Shown here: piece after piece, positions 10,640 through 25,000 of the stretch
Layout of the letters: every line of letters starts with the position of its first letter
Position numbering within the stretch: position 1 is the first letter of the stretch
From: Paroedura picta
Taxonomy: Eukaryota > Chordata > Lepidosauria > Squamata > Gekkonidae
Assembly (NCBI RefSeq): GCF_049243985.1
Contig: NC_135372.1
Coordinates: 62,354,318-62,418,317 of the forward strand
DNA: 64,000 bases
Reading direction: 5' to 3'
Notes under the pieces: model-generated
Seen by the model: the letters and a program-made list of their open reading frames with translations, nothing else
Told to the model about the DNA's origin: nothing
The model's database searches: none
Made by a program: the position numbers and the translations under genes

Positions 10640-11983
10640 TTTGCACAAAGTAATAAAAGGTAATCAAGAAAGCAAAAATTCATATGATTTCTCTTTAGCA
10701 AATTGTAAGCAAACTGAAATGGAAAAAGAAATAGTTAAGGAGGAAAAAACTAATGGAAAGGATTAGAGAAAAAGGTTGGGCCCAAGGCCCAGGAAAACCT
10801 GAAACATGCCCTGAAAAGTTTGTTCACATGCTGGCTGTCCTATCCTTAAATACAACTTTTCAACTTTCCTTTTTTTGACATAGGGCCTCTTTTATAGATG
10901 GAAATCTTCCTTTTATTTGCTGAAACCTTTAATTCCTTAGCCAAGTTCTGATGAGTGTTAAATCCTAAAACTTCAGTTCTCCCTCTAATTACCTAATTGC
11001 CTAATTACACTTTTTCTGTCTCAGGTCACTGATCAGAGAGTCTCCCTTGACTGGAACTGCATTTAACTACCCAGATATATCTCTTAAAGATCTCACCTTC
11101 TCTTTCTGGTTTTAAAGGGGCAAGAGTCCCTGACAGAACAGAACACTTGTTGGACTATGGGGCTGGTGTCTGTTGCATCCTTAATGCTAGGCATGGAAAT
11201 AAGGAGGCAGCATAGTTTCAGACAGGAGCATCATTTAATTTGTCCACTTCTTTCTCTGTCTGGAGCTCTGCAGGCACACAAAAATATATATTCGGAATAA
11301 AACTATGTTGGTCATAAAGTTGCCACAGACTTTTCTTCTGTTCCTTCCTCCCTGATCCTGCCCAAACTAAGTCCTGGATTTGACCAGGGCAGCCTAAAAT
11401 GCTGGCCTGGACTAAAAGAATAGAGTTGTCCAAACACCAGTGTATCCTTGCTTGACTTGTTGCCCCTCTGTCTGCTGCCTTTCAACTCCCCCAGAGTGAG
11501 AATGGCACCACCCAGCAGCTAGGCAGTGGGGGCATCAAGGCAGGAGCTGCTCAGCAAGGGAATAATTTTTGCAAGCAGTCATAGCTACAGTTAGTCACCT
11601 TGCCTAGGATCTCTGGAACACAAGCTAGTTTTACCCTGAAATTGTCCAGTTTCACCCTAGTATGCTAGAAGACAATAAAGTTATAGGTGGAAAGGTGCTT
11701 CCTCTTAAGCTAGAACAAATATCAAACAGATACAATGCCACTGAACACAAAAACAATGTTTAATAACCCGAAAAACAGTTTAAGTGGACAAAATGAGCTG
11801 AACCAATGTGAAATTTCTGTATACATCCATAACAGTAATGTCAGAGCTCACATTAAGTTCTCCCTTACAGATCTTGTCATTGCATGGGTGGTGTGTTTTC
11901 AGAAAAAATAGTTTGGCAGTTTTCAGAAAAAATGATTTGGATGTAAGACACCATTTCTGAACATGCAGTGCACATATTGATTC
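10640..11983. other. Intergenic between CLCA genes B and A, nothing recognised
   Basis: No exon, RNA or repeat boundary that I can support. A 71-codon frame at 11,218-11,433 has no recognisable similarity. Confidence 0.45.
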
Positions 11984-12681
11984 TTTATTTACAAGTGTGT
12001 AAGAAGAAAATACATATATGATCAAGTACTTGCAGGATTGGAACCAGTCCTGTTGGGGGGAGCGGAGAGGCTCTCAGGAACAGCATGGGGGAATCAGGAA
12101 GGAAGAAATAAAAGTCAGGTGCCCCTTCTGCTAGTGAGAATATTGTGTGTTTTACTATGTAGAATCTTTTATCATGACATGACACAGGCTAAGATAGGAT
12201 TAACATATAGGCACTAAAACAACAGAGTGTAAATCTCTCTTTGCACCTTTAGTTAGAACTTCACTGCATGATTTAGGTGTAGTTCTGCATCCCTGTCTGC
12301 TGGTGCAGCTCTTCCTAGCCCCTGCAGCAATCAGTCACAGGGCTCACAGGTCTGCACAGCCATGTGGCTTGGCAAGGGTGGAGTCAGTGACTCAAGGAGT
12401 TGAGGAAATTGCTTCTCCTGCCTCTTCCTCATGCAGAGCTCTGCAAAGGGGAGGAGGCAGATTCATCATCTTGTTCCTCCTCACTGCAGCCTGCCAACCA
12501 ACACAGTTGTTTCTTTGTGTGGATCCTGCAGCCCTGGGAGTGAACCCCAGGAGTGATCATTCCAGGGATCCAAGAGAGCTGCAGCAGGGGAGGGGACCAT
12601 GAGCAAATATAACAGGCTTTCTACGCAGGGGTGGCAGGATCCTGCACAGAATTTCTATTTCTAAATTAGAAATTACAGTTA
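11984..12681 (-). other. Probable 3' UTR of CLCA gene A with candidate polyadenylation signal
   Basis: On the minus strand the first clear AATAAA after the stop reads at 11984-11989. This gives a 3' UTR of about 0.7 kb if used. The interval is otherwise moderately GC-rich (12,300-12,600) with no feature I recognise. Transcript data would decide. Confidence 0.35.
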
Positions 12682-13079
12682 TTACACTGGCCCAGAATTT
12701 TTGTATTTTTGTTTTTTTAAAACAAAAATTATTATACTTGTAATAGCACAAATAACAACTACAGATCCACATACTATGATCACTCTTATGGTGGCTGTGA
12801 TATCATTACTAGGGGGGGTGGTAGGAAAAGTGGAAACAATTATAACTGCCCTTGCTATGTTGGATACTTCTCCAACATTGTTGCTGCCATCAATGCCACA
12901 GATTGCAAAGTAGATGGTGGTGCTATTTTCTTTTGTGAAGTTTTCTGGCTTAAATTGAAAGGATTGCTTGACTCCTGCAAAATCAGTTGTCAGACCAGTT
13001 GTGTTCACAGAAGTGGCTGTATGAAAGGTATCTCTTAATTCCAAAGGATTTTCACTCATTTTTATTTCATATCTTTCTG
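12682..13079 (-). CDS. CLCA2-like: CLCA gene A exon 14, C-terminus with transmembrane segment
   Basis: 398 nt of coding sequence to the stop, phase 1 in. It encodes [29 protein letters not shown] and SNIARAV, then an unbroken hydrophobic stretch of about 23 residues ([20 protein letters not shown]) and a basic tail. CLCA2 is a membrane protein in mammals, whereas CLCA1 lacks this anchor, so a membrane-tethered product is expected. Confidence 0.92.
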
Positions 13080-16000
13080 CTGCAAAAGAAAACATAAATG
13101 ACACATAAGCATTAGAAAGTTATATTTTATGTCAAGGACTAAATTATAAGAATAAAATAATACTCTTTATCAGTGGGTTTCAAATTTACTGCATGTTTCC
13201 CAGGAAAACAATCCAGAGCTTTCTAGGAGTAGCCTCTTCCCCCTGAGAATGTTCTAATGAAACCATGACAAGTGGGAGGAGGCTGCTACTCCCTCAGTTC
13301 TCTCTGTACCACCATTGACTAACTCAAGAGGTGAAGGTTCCAGAGAGTTCAAAGTGAAGAAGGGAGGAGGAGTATGTACTTACACAGAAGACCATTTAAT
13401 GAACAACAGTTAGTTAGTGCAACTCTGTTTTCATTGTTGGCTTCTGAACAGTCCCACGTTGGGAAACTTACTGAAGGAGGAGTTTGTGAAACTAGAGACC
13501 AAGAAGGACTGCGTTTTCAACATTCACTTAGCTTGCTATACTATTCATCATATGGTGTTTATACAGGAGCAAGGGCTGCTCTATAGATGTTTCAGTCAAA
13601 ATCCCATGCAGGAATGTGGTGGGGAAAACAAACAGGGCCTTGAAAAAGAGGATCAAGATCGGTAAAGGATGCTAAACATTCATGTACCCAGGACAGAGTT
13701 TGATATCATATGCCAACTCACAAGGATGGGTTCTGTGAGATAGTATACAAGTTCTTCTCAGGGACTGAATGACCTAAACAAAGTAAGTCCTTAGTAGACA
13801 GAACAGTCAAGAAAATTCACATCTGTTGTTAGGAGTCAGAAATAATGTCATTAGGCTAGTGTTGTAAGATATAAGAAGCTGAGAGAGAATCCCAGGCTTG
13901 AGATTCTGGGAAGGGTGCTAGACACCATAACACTGTGAATTTTCAAAAATGAGTAGACTTAAGGTTAGAATCCATAGTAACAACCCTGCTTGAAATGTTG
14001 CAAGGAAAGGCTTCAGTTTTGGCAGAAGGAAGAAAAAGAAAACAGCAGAAAGAAGATTGAGAAAGATATTTTGTGCAACCCTTATGAGTCATATTGGAGG
14101 AAAGACTTTCTCCCAATAAATATCCCTGATAGAGATAGTAGAGAAGAACAAACTTTAATGTCTGAGTCTTAACCAATGGCCCAAATATAACCAAAGCAGA
14201 AGACACAAGGTATAAACCCTACTGCAGCCTCAGTACACACTTTTTCCCACCTAGAGGTACAAAATTTGGGAGTTAAGGAGCGGTGGTCGCTAACCCAAAA
14301 AAACTGACACTACTGATACAGTGGGGCTTTTCGCACGCCTTCAAAATCGCACAATGGTTGCCAATTGAAAACGCTACTGATTTGCCATTATGCACAACGT
14401 CGTTGACAATCTGCCACACACCTGAAACCGATCCGCAAAAAGCGCTTCCTTGTAGCGCTTTCAGGGAAATCCCCAAAAGTGGATTCACCCTCCGGAAAGC
14501 GCTACACTCCTGCAACCAATCTGCAACACTAGCGGGAAAGTTCTGTGTGTTACCATTGTTGTGGTTTCTACAAAGTCCCTCCCCCTGGCTCTCTCCTCTG
14601 ATCTTCCGGCGAAGCGATCGCCATTTTTTTTTCTCCGAGCGAGCGAAGTTCAACCCACCAGCAAGCCTGTTTAGAGGCTTCCCCGGCTTCAGTCCCTCCC
14701 CAGAGCTGTTTAGTCACTAAGCACAAACAACAGAGAAGCCCGTTTGCTGATGTATTTTCCCTTCATTTTTTACACTGTTTTCGGCCGAAAATTGGGCCCG
14801 TGAGGGGGGGGGGATTTTTTTTTTCACTTGGGGGGAGCGTGGCAACGATGAAACGACAGCTCAAACACACCTGCCAGCTGATGGGTCTCTCCGTTGCAAC
14901 GAATCAACACATATTCGTTGCAATGGGTGTGTTTAAAAAAAAAAAACCTTTCTTAAAGGGAAAGGGGCTGTTTGGGAGCATGCTAACGGCTGCCCATTGG
15001 CTGCTTGACGGCCAGGGGCGGGACGAGCTCGGCAATAGCGCTTCTTTCTAGCGATTTTTGCTGAGACCGGAAGCTTGTGGGAAACGATGGAAACGCAACT
15101 GGATTCCACTACAAAGTCAGGTATGCATAATGACGAATTCCACTATTTTAAATGGCGATTTTTCGTTCAGCAAACAATTTGCTACAAGGATCCCGGTGCG
15201 GAAAGCCCCAGTGAGTAGAAAGAGATGACCAAAACAACCAAAGTTATCAGCAGGAGTGAAAACACTGCAGGTTTATGCCCAGCAATAGCCCAGAGGGAAA
15301 AATGGATTTTTCTTGTCAATACATTAGATGGTAATTCCCAAATAACAGGGAGTCCCTGGCAGCAAAGGAACAAAACAGGACAGGGCCCTGAACAGGGCTG
15401 GGCAATATCAAATAACCCAGGCCTCTATGACAGGATGCCTCCCTTCCTCATATCGAGGTTAATTTCCCCTCCAAAACCCTGTCCCATCCAGTCACTATCT
15501 GATCTCTGTGAGTTTGTTCAGTGCTGGAAACACTAAAACCAAAATAAAAGAAAACTAGGGTACACCTGAACTGAATCTCCTCGGAGCTTTTTTTCTGCTT
15601 TCTCTCATGCTGAATTCAGATCAATTTGAACCCAAGTCTTTGTGCTTCCTCCCCCCCCCAACTTGAAACAGAAATCCATCTGCACGAGGCTGTGAGCAGG
15701 CGAGCAGGGGGAGGGGTAGCCGAGACAAGCAGAGACAAGACGAAAGCAGCCTCTCACAGAATGAGGCAAATCTCTGCTGTGAGAAGTGTGGATTCTGGAG
15801 CACAGTCACCTTAAACCTTTTAAAAAAATCAACCTTGCAACCAGGAACTAGGAATTCTTTGAACTGGCCCCCAGCAAATCAGGAACAGACTGCCTTGTTA
15901 CAACTTGGAGCCACGAGGCAGCAACAAGTTATTTTGGGAGAAGCAGACAGCTGCACGCTTATGCCATTTTTTCAAATATCAAGGGTTATATCCACTCCAG

Positions 16001-19000
16001 GATATCGCAGGGGAAAGGTAGGGTGACTCCAGATCAAAGAGAATGGGCACTGAAGTCAGGGACATGGAAGGGTGGATGAAGCTTTGCTGTAGGTTTTTCT
16101 CTAGGAGATCCTGCAATGCTTCTCACTCTGGTTTGGACAAAGGAATACAATCGTCTTAATAGTAGCAGTGCCTCAGGCTTTAGATCAATGCTGCTGTCAT
16201 CGGGCCAATGAGGGGGAAGTTAGTCCACACCCTTTTCCTTGAATACAACCTGGTACTGACTGATCCATGGACCGGTACCAGTCTCCCGACCGGGGGTTAG
16301 GGACAGCTGCTAAAGAGGACCCTTTTTAGCCATAACAACAAAGTTGAAAAATAGAAGTGTTTCTTCTTTAGACATAGTTTTATTCCTCATGACAGTGATT
16401 ATTAGATTATTATTCTAAGGGAAAAAAAGTCTCCTCAGCCTCATGAACAAGGAAAACAGAACAGTGATAGAGATCTTCTCTCTGTGGTAACAAAAAAGGG
16501 AACTGAGAGAGTAGCTTTCTTTCTCCCATGTGTCATGATTTTGGTGGGAAAGCCAAAATCCTAGCCCTCTAGAAAGCCCTTGAAATGTTTTCCATGACAA
16601 GCCTACATAAAGCCCTTGAAATGTTTTGACAAGCCTACATAAAGCCCTTGAAATGTTTTGACAAGCCTACATAAAGCCCTTGAAATGTTTTCCATGACAA
16701 GCCTACCCCAGGGTGTGCCTACACAAAAGCCACATTGTGTCAGATGCAATACTTACCTGCTAACCCTGCCTTTATCAGAGTACAACAGTGGCTTGGCTGA
16801 CTGAGAGACTGCGGGGTGGGTGGAGGTGGTGAGGCTGGATTCATTCAGGGGATGGACAAATAGAAATGGGGAAGGGGGGATCCAAATAGTTTAATTTGCA
16901 CCAGGCCCTCCAGATCTCTAGGCATGATTTTGGCAACTTATCAAAGCCCTCTGCTTAAAGTAAAATTTCATACCTTTTCCATTATCATAGTCATTCCCAG
17001 GAGCTGTCCAGGACAAAAGGAATTCATCATCTTCTAAGTGTGCTTCAAGATCAGTGATTTTGCAGGGTGGAAAGACGTCTGAAAGACTTGAACTGCTTGG
17101 AGGTGCTCCTGCCAGTATAAAGGAACCACCTGATGCAATCCTGCTGAAATTTCCAAGATCTGGCTGGATTTCATCCTCACTGACTTCAGGTCTTGGTGTA
17201 TTCATTTTTACTACACCTATCAAAAACAGGCCAAAAGATATGTGTTTTATCTCCTTAATCTGATCACCTTTATTTGCTTTTGCACACAAGGTCTCTGAAT
17301 GTAATAGGACACAAAAATTCTAATTGTTTCCCTTTTTAATCTTTAACTCTCTCACCTGTTATATATATTATCTCTCGACTCTCTTATCTCCTTTAATTTT
17401 TGTTTATTTAGTTATATTTTTCAACATCTTAGTATTTTTCCAAGGAGCTCAGGAGAGTAAGCACTGTTCCCCTCCCATCCTGCATTGTATTCTTATAACA
17501 ACAAAGTGAGGTAGGTTAGGTTGATTGAGTGTGAATGGCCTAAACTCGTGGCAGACTAAGAATGTGGTACATTGACCTCTTACATTCCAGTCCTGCACCC
17601 TAATCCCTACAATTAATATTTGACTTTTGACCACCTTTTACTCCAAACTGTGCTTTCTTGTGTGCTTGTTTTAGTATAATATAATCCTATAGGCAAAGCC
17701 ATGCATTTTTAATTTGTGAGTTTAGTATTACCTCTTGGTTGCCTTCTCATGATTCATCTTTGTTTTCTTTTCATTATTACTAAAATGCACTAAAATCACT
17801 ACTCCACATTGTAGTCTAGACCCCACAGAGAAGCTTTGAGGGCAAAGGGAGGGCAACTTCAGCCATTTTCTCCCTCCTGCTACTGAGCTCTGATCCCCCA
17901 CCACTTATGCCTGCAGGTCACTTGTCCACCAGGAGCAGCATTTCAGGAAGTGATATAGGGCCATAGTGAGATCTGGAAGGGAGAAATTCATGTTCCATGG
18001 ATGAGAACACCTTCTGCCTGTGGAAATTTCTGGTAGATCCAAGCATATAACAAGTTCTCAGTAAAGACAAATGGAGGTAATCAAACCATATGGCAACCTC
18101 TTCCCTGTGGTGTTCTAACGGGCAGCTCTGATGTGTGCACATGAAAAGCATTCTTTGCAAGCAAGTCTAATCACATGTATTCTTCTTAGCAGATTGGCAC
18201 TCCACACTATTCCATACTTTGTAATAGCCATGGTTTCAGAATTTGGCAAAGCATAGACAGAGAGAAGTTTATGTTTTCATAGAGACATGTGTTTCACATT
18301 TCTAGAAAATACACCCATTCATATACATTTTGCATAAACAATGTTATTTCATAATTAATTATTACCATTTTCTACATATCCTGGAACATACAAAGCTTGA
18401 CTATATCTCCGGACACGTCTGACAGTCTTGTCTTTCCCTTGGACACGTATTTTAATGTTGTATCTTCCATCTCCATTGAAAGATGCGAAATATCTTGAAT
18501 AGATTCCGTCATGCTTGAGAATATCAGCACCTTAATACAGTAAATCTTAATAATTATTATTCAAATCAAAAATCTTATTGTTTATTATATAAAAAAACAA
18601 TAATAACGATAAATCACAGGGTGGGCAGAGAACCCTATGCCACTGTGGCAATGCCAGCTCGACAGCAGAGAGTCATTGTCTAAGCAAGAGGCAGTTGGAA
18701 TCCCAGCAGAACCAGTGCAATGCACAGAGCCCAGCAATCACAGTGCCTTTTGTTCATAATATTAACAAAAATTTGTGACTATACTACTCTTAAATATGTT
18801 CTGTCACCAAGCAGGATAGGAATGAGAAGGTCTTGAGGCAAAGAAGTGAAAATAAGGGGGGGCATGGAAAAATTACATGAAGGAAGGCAAAAATGGATGA
18901 AAAAGTATGGAAAAGAAGGAGAGTAATTAAGAAAGGGAAAATTGTTTTATCTTCCTGCATCACCCTAACTACTGCTTTGCAAGAATTCAGCAGCAGGTTA

Positions 19001-22000
19001 GCTCGAACATAGGAATTTGGCCAGGGTTTTCAGTACAAGAGCTAAGCTCATGTAATTTTCCACCTCAAAATATCCACTCCTGGTTTCCTTTCCCACCACC
19101 ATCTTCCTTTCTTTGAGGAGGTCTGTTCACAAAATGGAGGTGTCTTTTTTTACACTCATCTTTGTCTGAAGTAGCTTATCAATAAATTGAAGGAATGAAA
19201 TGAAGTACTAAATGAAGTACTTCCCTTGAAATAAAGGTTTGGAAATCATAATTTGTAGTAAGAAGGAAAGCCAGGTTTAATTTTCAGTTTCCATGCTCTG
19301 TGATACTAGAAGGGACACTGTGAATAGCATGAACTTAATGTTTCTCGTTACATAGAATGCCATTAGGTATACTCAATATAAAACAGCTTCATATTCATTT
19401 ACTTACTCCATTCATAGCCCACTTTTCTCAATGGAAAATGGAAAATGTGAAAACAATCCAATCAGACAGCGTAAGACATTCCAAAAGCAATGTAACAGGG
19501 TTAGCATTACAAAATCAGAGGACAATGAAAAAGTCTTAAAGATTACACATAAACAGCGCAAAATGCATAAAGCAACATTCTAAAGTGTATGATATAACAA
19601 ATATTTCAAAGTGTACTCACCTGTACCAGTGTCATAAAGTTCTAGCTTTCTGGCAGTTCCAGATGCTGGTTCAACAATGGCTGTGACATTTGCACCAATA
19701 ACAGGCAAAAAACCCTGACTCACTTCAGCATAAATGATCATTGGATTAGGGTAGTTATTGGTATCTTTGTTCAAATAGGACTTCACAGTCACTGGAGGCA
19801 CAGTCAGAGATGCAGCTCGAGTGGTAACTGTCATTGACAGGACTTGAGCTCCTGAATGTGTATTGTGAATTGTATAAATCCAGTCTCCTGCCTGCAAATC
19901 AAAGGTTTGCAATCACATAGTTAATTTCTAAGGCATTACTTTTATAAATTCAGCTTCTGGCATACTATGTTTGACAAGAATGTGGTGATGTTTTTTAAAA
20001 GGCACTAAGAGGACGAACTAGAGGATAAAAACTTGTTTCCACTAGGTAAAGGTAAAGGTATCCCCTGTGCAAGCACCGAGTCATGTCTGACCCTTGGGGT
20101 GATGCCCTCTAGCGTTTTCATGGCAGACTCAATACGGGGTGGTTTGCCAGTGCCTTCCCCAGTCATTACCGTTTACCCCCCAGCAAGCTGGGTACTCATT
20201 TTACCGACCTCGGAAGGATGGAAGGCTGAGTCAACCTTGAGCCGGCTGCTGGGATTGAACTCCCAGCCTCATGGGCAAAGCTTTCAGACGGCTGCCTTAC
20301 CACTCTGCGCCACAAGAGGCTCTTAAGACTGCTGCAAGTTCATCCACATCTTGTAAGTGTTGCAAGGGACTGGTCCACATTAACCTATTTTGAAAATGGT
20401 TTCTTGACCATTTAATACTGTAACATGATAGCTGATTTACAAACAGGACCTCATCTTGGTTAATGTAATGAAAAGCACTATTATCCTGAGTTCAAATCCT
20501 GTCAACAGATGGATTCCATGAAAATGGATGTCACTGTCTCTCAATCTCAAATCCTCACTCACACTGGGCTCTGTTTATGGCAGACGACAGTCAGGCAAAA
20601 TTTTAGCAAGTGAAATTTTTTCATCACGGAGAGACTAACATAGGAAAAGTTGTACCTGCTATATTTATGAATTTCAGGTGGCTGCTGAGAACACAAAATA
20701 TCTCTCAGAAGAAAAAATGGCAAATTTCAAGCCACAATTAAGTTCTCTCTCTCAGTCTACTTCACAAAACAATAGCAGAACAACCCCTGAATTTTTACAG
20801 CTGTGACAGATAAAACAAGGTGGTAGGCCACTCATCTGTCTTTCCTCACTGTGTGGTATGCCAGTGACCCAGGAGAGAAGTATTCATGTGCCATGATAAA
20901 GAAATACAATAATTAAAGTTCACAACAAGCTCCAAGACTTACAAAGTTTCTTCCTGCGTCTCTGTATGATATACCACACTAGGAACTCAGTTCTCAGTAG
21001 AAAACTCCAGGCATACATCTGATAAAATGACCTCATGACAACCATGAGAATTTTACAATGTGCAAATTAAACCTTTAGCTAGGTGAAGTTGGAGGAAAAC
21101 AACTATCAGCATTTCATGAATGTTGCTAGCAACCTTAAGCAAGTGGTCCCAAGTGGTCACTATGTCCCAAGTGGTCACTAGCATTAAAGGAGTTTATGTA
21201 CAATCTGGGTGGGGATAAACTTCAAGTGAGCTGGCAGGGACTCAGGCCCATTCTGCACATGCTAGATAATGCACTTTCAATGCACAGGAAAATGCAAAGG
21301 CACACTGAAAGTGCATCATCCAATGTGTGGGATGGGCCCCTGTTAGGTGCTTGGATAGCAATCCAGTATACTTCTGAAACTTGTAATGTTGGACAGCACT
21401 CCAGCACACTTCTGAATGGATTTAGTGCATAGCCCCAGTTTAGGGGGAAGAGGAATTAGAACTATTACAGACTGCTTCAGCCAGGGCTCTGGTTGCTACT
21501 AATGCCACCCTAAGTAGAGTTATGGCTTTCTAAGTCAATTGAACTCAATGGAGGCAGAAGGCTGCAATTTAGGATTGCACTGCAAATTACTTCAATGAAA
21601 TCTCAGAGGCACACTTGGTGGAGCTGCCACTCCCTACATGCATAAAATAGAACAGCTTTTATCAACTTTTTTTACTGTTGAGAAACCCCTGAAACATTAT
21701 TCAGGCTTCAAGAAACCCCAGAAGTGGCAGTATATGGTTGGGAAGCATAGCTGTGTACATGGCCACCCGGGGCCCCTCCCCTTCTCACCCCCTCCAGGTC
21801 CATCATTGGTCATTTGGGGGGGGGCATTCAACATGTCCATATATGGTCATATCATGCAATAAATATTATAATTTTAATTATATATACATAATTAACTCCC
21901 ACCCATTTAGGAAATCCTTCCAGGGCCTTCATAAAACCCTGGTTGTGATCACTTTAGCTGCAGAAAACTTTGTTAGGAAATCTGTTATCCCATTTGCTCC

Positions 22001-25000
22001 ACAAGGTAGGTCTGCCTATTTTCTGCACATTGGTTCCTTACTATGTCTGTAGGTCTTGCAGAGAGAAAGCAAGCAATACCAACAGGAGCTGGTTTCCCGC
22101 CCGACTTGCCCTTTGGCAGCACACAAGCGCTCTTTGAGTTGCCCAGAGAGAGATGGAGTTCCCGTTCTGTCCTTGATCTGTCTGATGTTTTGGTTTTCCT
22201 TCCTAGATTCTGTTGCTATTTGCACTTCTGTAGTTTTAATCGGTATGGCTTGATTTTATTTGTGTTGTTGAGAGATATCTTGTTGATTTGATAAACTGAA
22301 ATATGAGACTGAAATATTTAAAACATGACATTTCAAAAAAGCCCTGGCTTTACCATTGCAGTTCCATTGATCTTGAATCGAGCCATATGGCGATTGGTAT
22401 CATCAATTACAAAGTCTGTTTGACTGTACTTTTTCCCTGTTGGATCAATCAGGAATATTTCAGGAGGATATATGCTGTCACTCCAAGTAACTATGAAGTA
22501 AGTGTCATTTCCCACAGTTTTATCAATGGATACAATGCCATCCATCCACTGTGAGGGTTCAATGTTCTGACCTTTGCTTTCAAGCTGTTGAGAAATGAGT
22601 AAATATTATTATTAGTATTATGAAATGTTCTACAAACCTGAGGATGCCAGCCTCCAGGTGGGACCTGAGGACTCCATGGAATTACAGCTCATCTCCAGAC
22701 TACAGAGATCAGTTCCCTAGTGGAAAATGGTCCCTGTCCTGGCCAGGCTCGGTCCCCAGGTTTCATCCGCAAATCTAGAGAAAATTCATGTCTCACTTGT
22801 CCACTAGCAGCAACATGTGAATTGTTCAACAGATTACCTTTTGTGAAGTATAACTGAAACAGTGCAGAGAAAATATGGCAGTAGCATTTTACTGATTGGT
22901 GAAATCTCTGCCAAGCATTGAAGAAAATTACAGTGAAGAATCATCAGTATTATGGGACAATAGAAAACTTTTATCAATACAAAAATAATAATGTTGATTT
23001 CATATAAATATAATCACCCATCAACATTTTTACAAGCAGAGGACTGCTTTCTATGTTATTTTTACTGTGCTATTTTCTGCTGGTTGTTTTGGTTTCTTTC
23101 ACTGCATTATTAATACTCCAGGATCCTAAATATTTTAAAACATTTTGGAGCGAAGAATGTTAACTGGAGATGCCCCAGTTGAGAATAATTTGCTCTTAAA
23201 ATGGTACTTCACTTCATGTTGCGGGCCCCTGCTTGCTCCTGAATTCTTGCCATCCAGACCTGAATAGCTTGCTGTGAAATATTTCCATCCCTTGAAGAAA
23301 TCCCAGTGAAAGCTTCTATAAGACTGTTGGAATCCACGCTATCAGTAGCAGAAAATCTCAAACCTCCTGAAACAGAATTGGAAGAAAAAGAATAATTTTT
23401 CAAGAAAAGCTGGTATTATTTTTGAATTACTGGAATGGTAATTGTATAATAAATATACAGATATGTTACTTTACCTGAAACAAATGGTTTACTATACAAA
23501 TACTATTGTTTACATCAAATTTTGTTTTTTATGTTCTATATAGAAGAAAGATATAGAATACTTTAGGCCTTTAGGGTATGTTCTACTTTAGGGTATGTTC
23601 TACCAGCCATTGATTGTTTTGTTAGTCTAGCTAAAGGATACAACAGAAATTAAAGAGAGCTAGCTTGGACCATTTCTGCACCAAGGCAGACAACGCTTGT
23701 AAAAGTGTGACTATAAACTGTGTGTTTGGGAACTTCCTGACAGGAGACTCCTCCCACATTATCCCAGTATATTTTTACTTCCTGATGAGGTGGCAGAGAA
23801 GCTAGAAGCACAGAAAACCTGCTGGTTTCCCCCCACTTCTCAGGTTGACAATTAACATAAGCGACCAATCCCCTCACAGTGGTGGTTTTGGGGACTCAAA
23901 TGTTGTCCCCAAATATCCCAAAATCAATTTTTAAAAAAATTAAACTTCTGCATTGCTATGAGGAGAAAAAAAAACATTTTTCTTGATTTCTTTTCGGGAT
24001 TCTTCTTATGATGGTTTTAATTCATGTTTAGGTAGATTTCTGATAGGCTTGGGACTTATGCTGGCCATAGTAATTGTACCCCGAGGATTGTGTGTTCACA
24101 ATACAGAAAAATACAGAACACAGATGCCATGCTAATAGGGAGAGGTCTGCTTCATAACATGCCCCTCCTTCCCTGTTCATGCCCTCCCACCAGAAAACCA
24201 AAACAGGAATGTGTTTTAGATAAGATTGCTGGCCACTCCCAATATTACTGAGCACATTGAAGAAAACATGATGGTACATTTTATTTTTTGCTGATACATG
24301 GGCATGTTGGTTTGCATTCCTGTAGCAACGTAGACTGTGCCATTTTTAAGGCATTTTGGAAATTGAGAGGGAAGGGCAGGGAAACCACTAGCAAGATTGC
24401 CATGTGTTTCTTCATCCATCAGGCTTGTCCCAGTTTTTGCCTCATTGTGTGCCACGACAAGAAAGGAAAAGCGAATTATCCTGCTTTCCCTTATCGCAGG
24501 AAAACAGGGATGAAAACTTGTGCCAATCCCTGGTTGCTGCTGACATTATCAGGAAGCAGTATTAAAGCCCGCTAACAATGAGAGGCTGGGCAGGGGCAAA
24601 TGCCTCGTGCAGAAATGGTCTTAGTGTACTGGTTAACCTCAAATCTGAAGAATTCAGTTTTATTCCCCACTCCTCCTCATGCAGCAATCTAGGTGACCTT
24701 GGGCCAGTCATAGTTCACTCAGAGCTCTCTCAACCTCACCTACTTACAGGTTTTCTGTTGTTGGGATAGGAAAGGTAGGTGATTGTAAGTCTCTTTGAGA
24801 GTCCTTCACGTATGAGAAAAGCAGGATACAAAAAATAGCTCTTCTTCAAAATATCTTTAGCTACTCTGATTATAACTATATTATCCATTACTTAAATAGA
24901 AATCACATTGAGATGGAGGAAACAAGAGTGAGGCTGAGTTTGTAAGAACTGAAACTATCTCCACTGGTTTTATCTAGGCCAACATTCTTTCCCCAACAAC

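Noticed and set aside
14283-14720. 145-codon plus-strand frame
   Set aside because: Falls within a CpG-rich Harbinger-like element; no transposase motifs.
16573-16710. CRISPR-like array
   Set aside because: Direct tandem repeats without spacers in a vertebrate intron.
20240-20322. tRNA gene on the minus strand
   Set aside because: The A and B box-like region is the head of a Sauria-type SINE, lacks a proper cloverleaf and is repeated at 55.7 kb.
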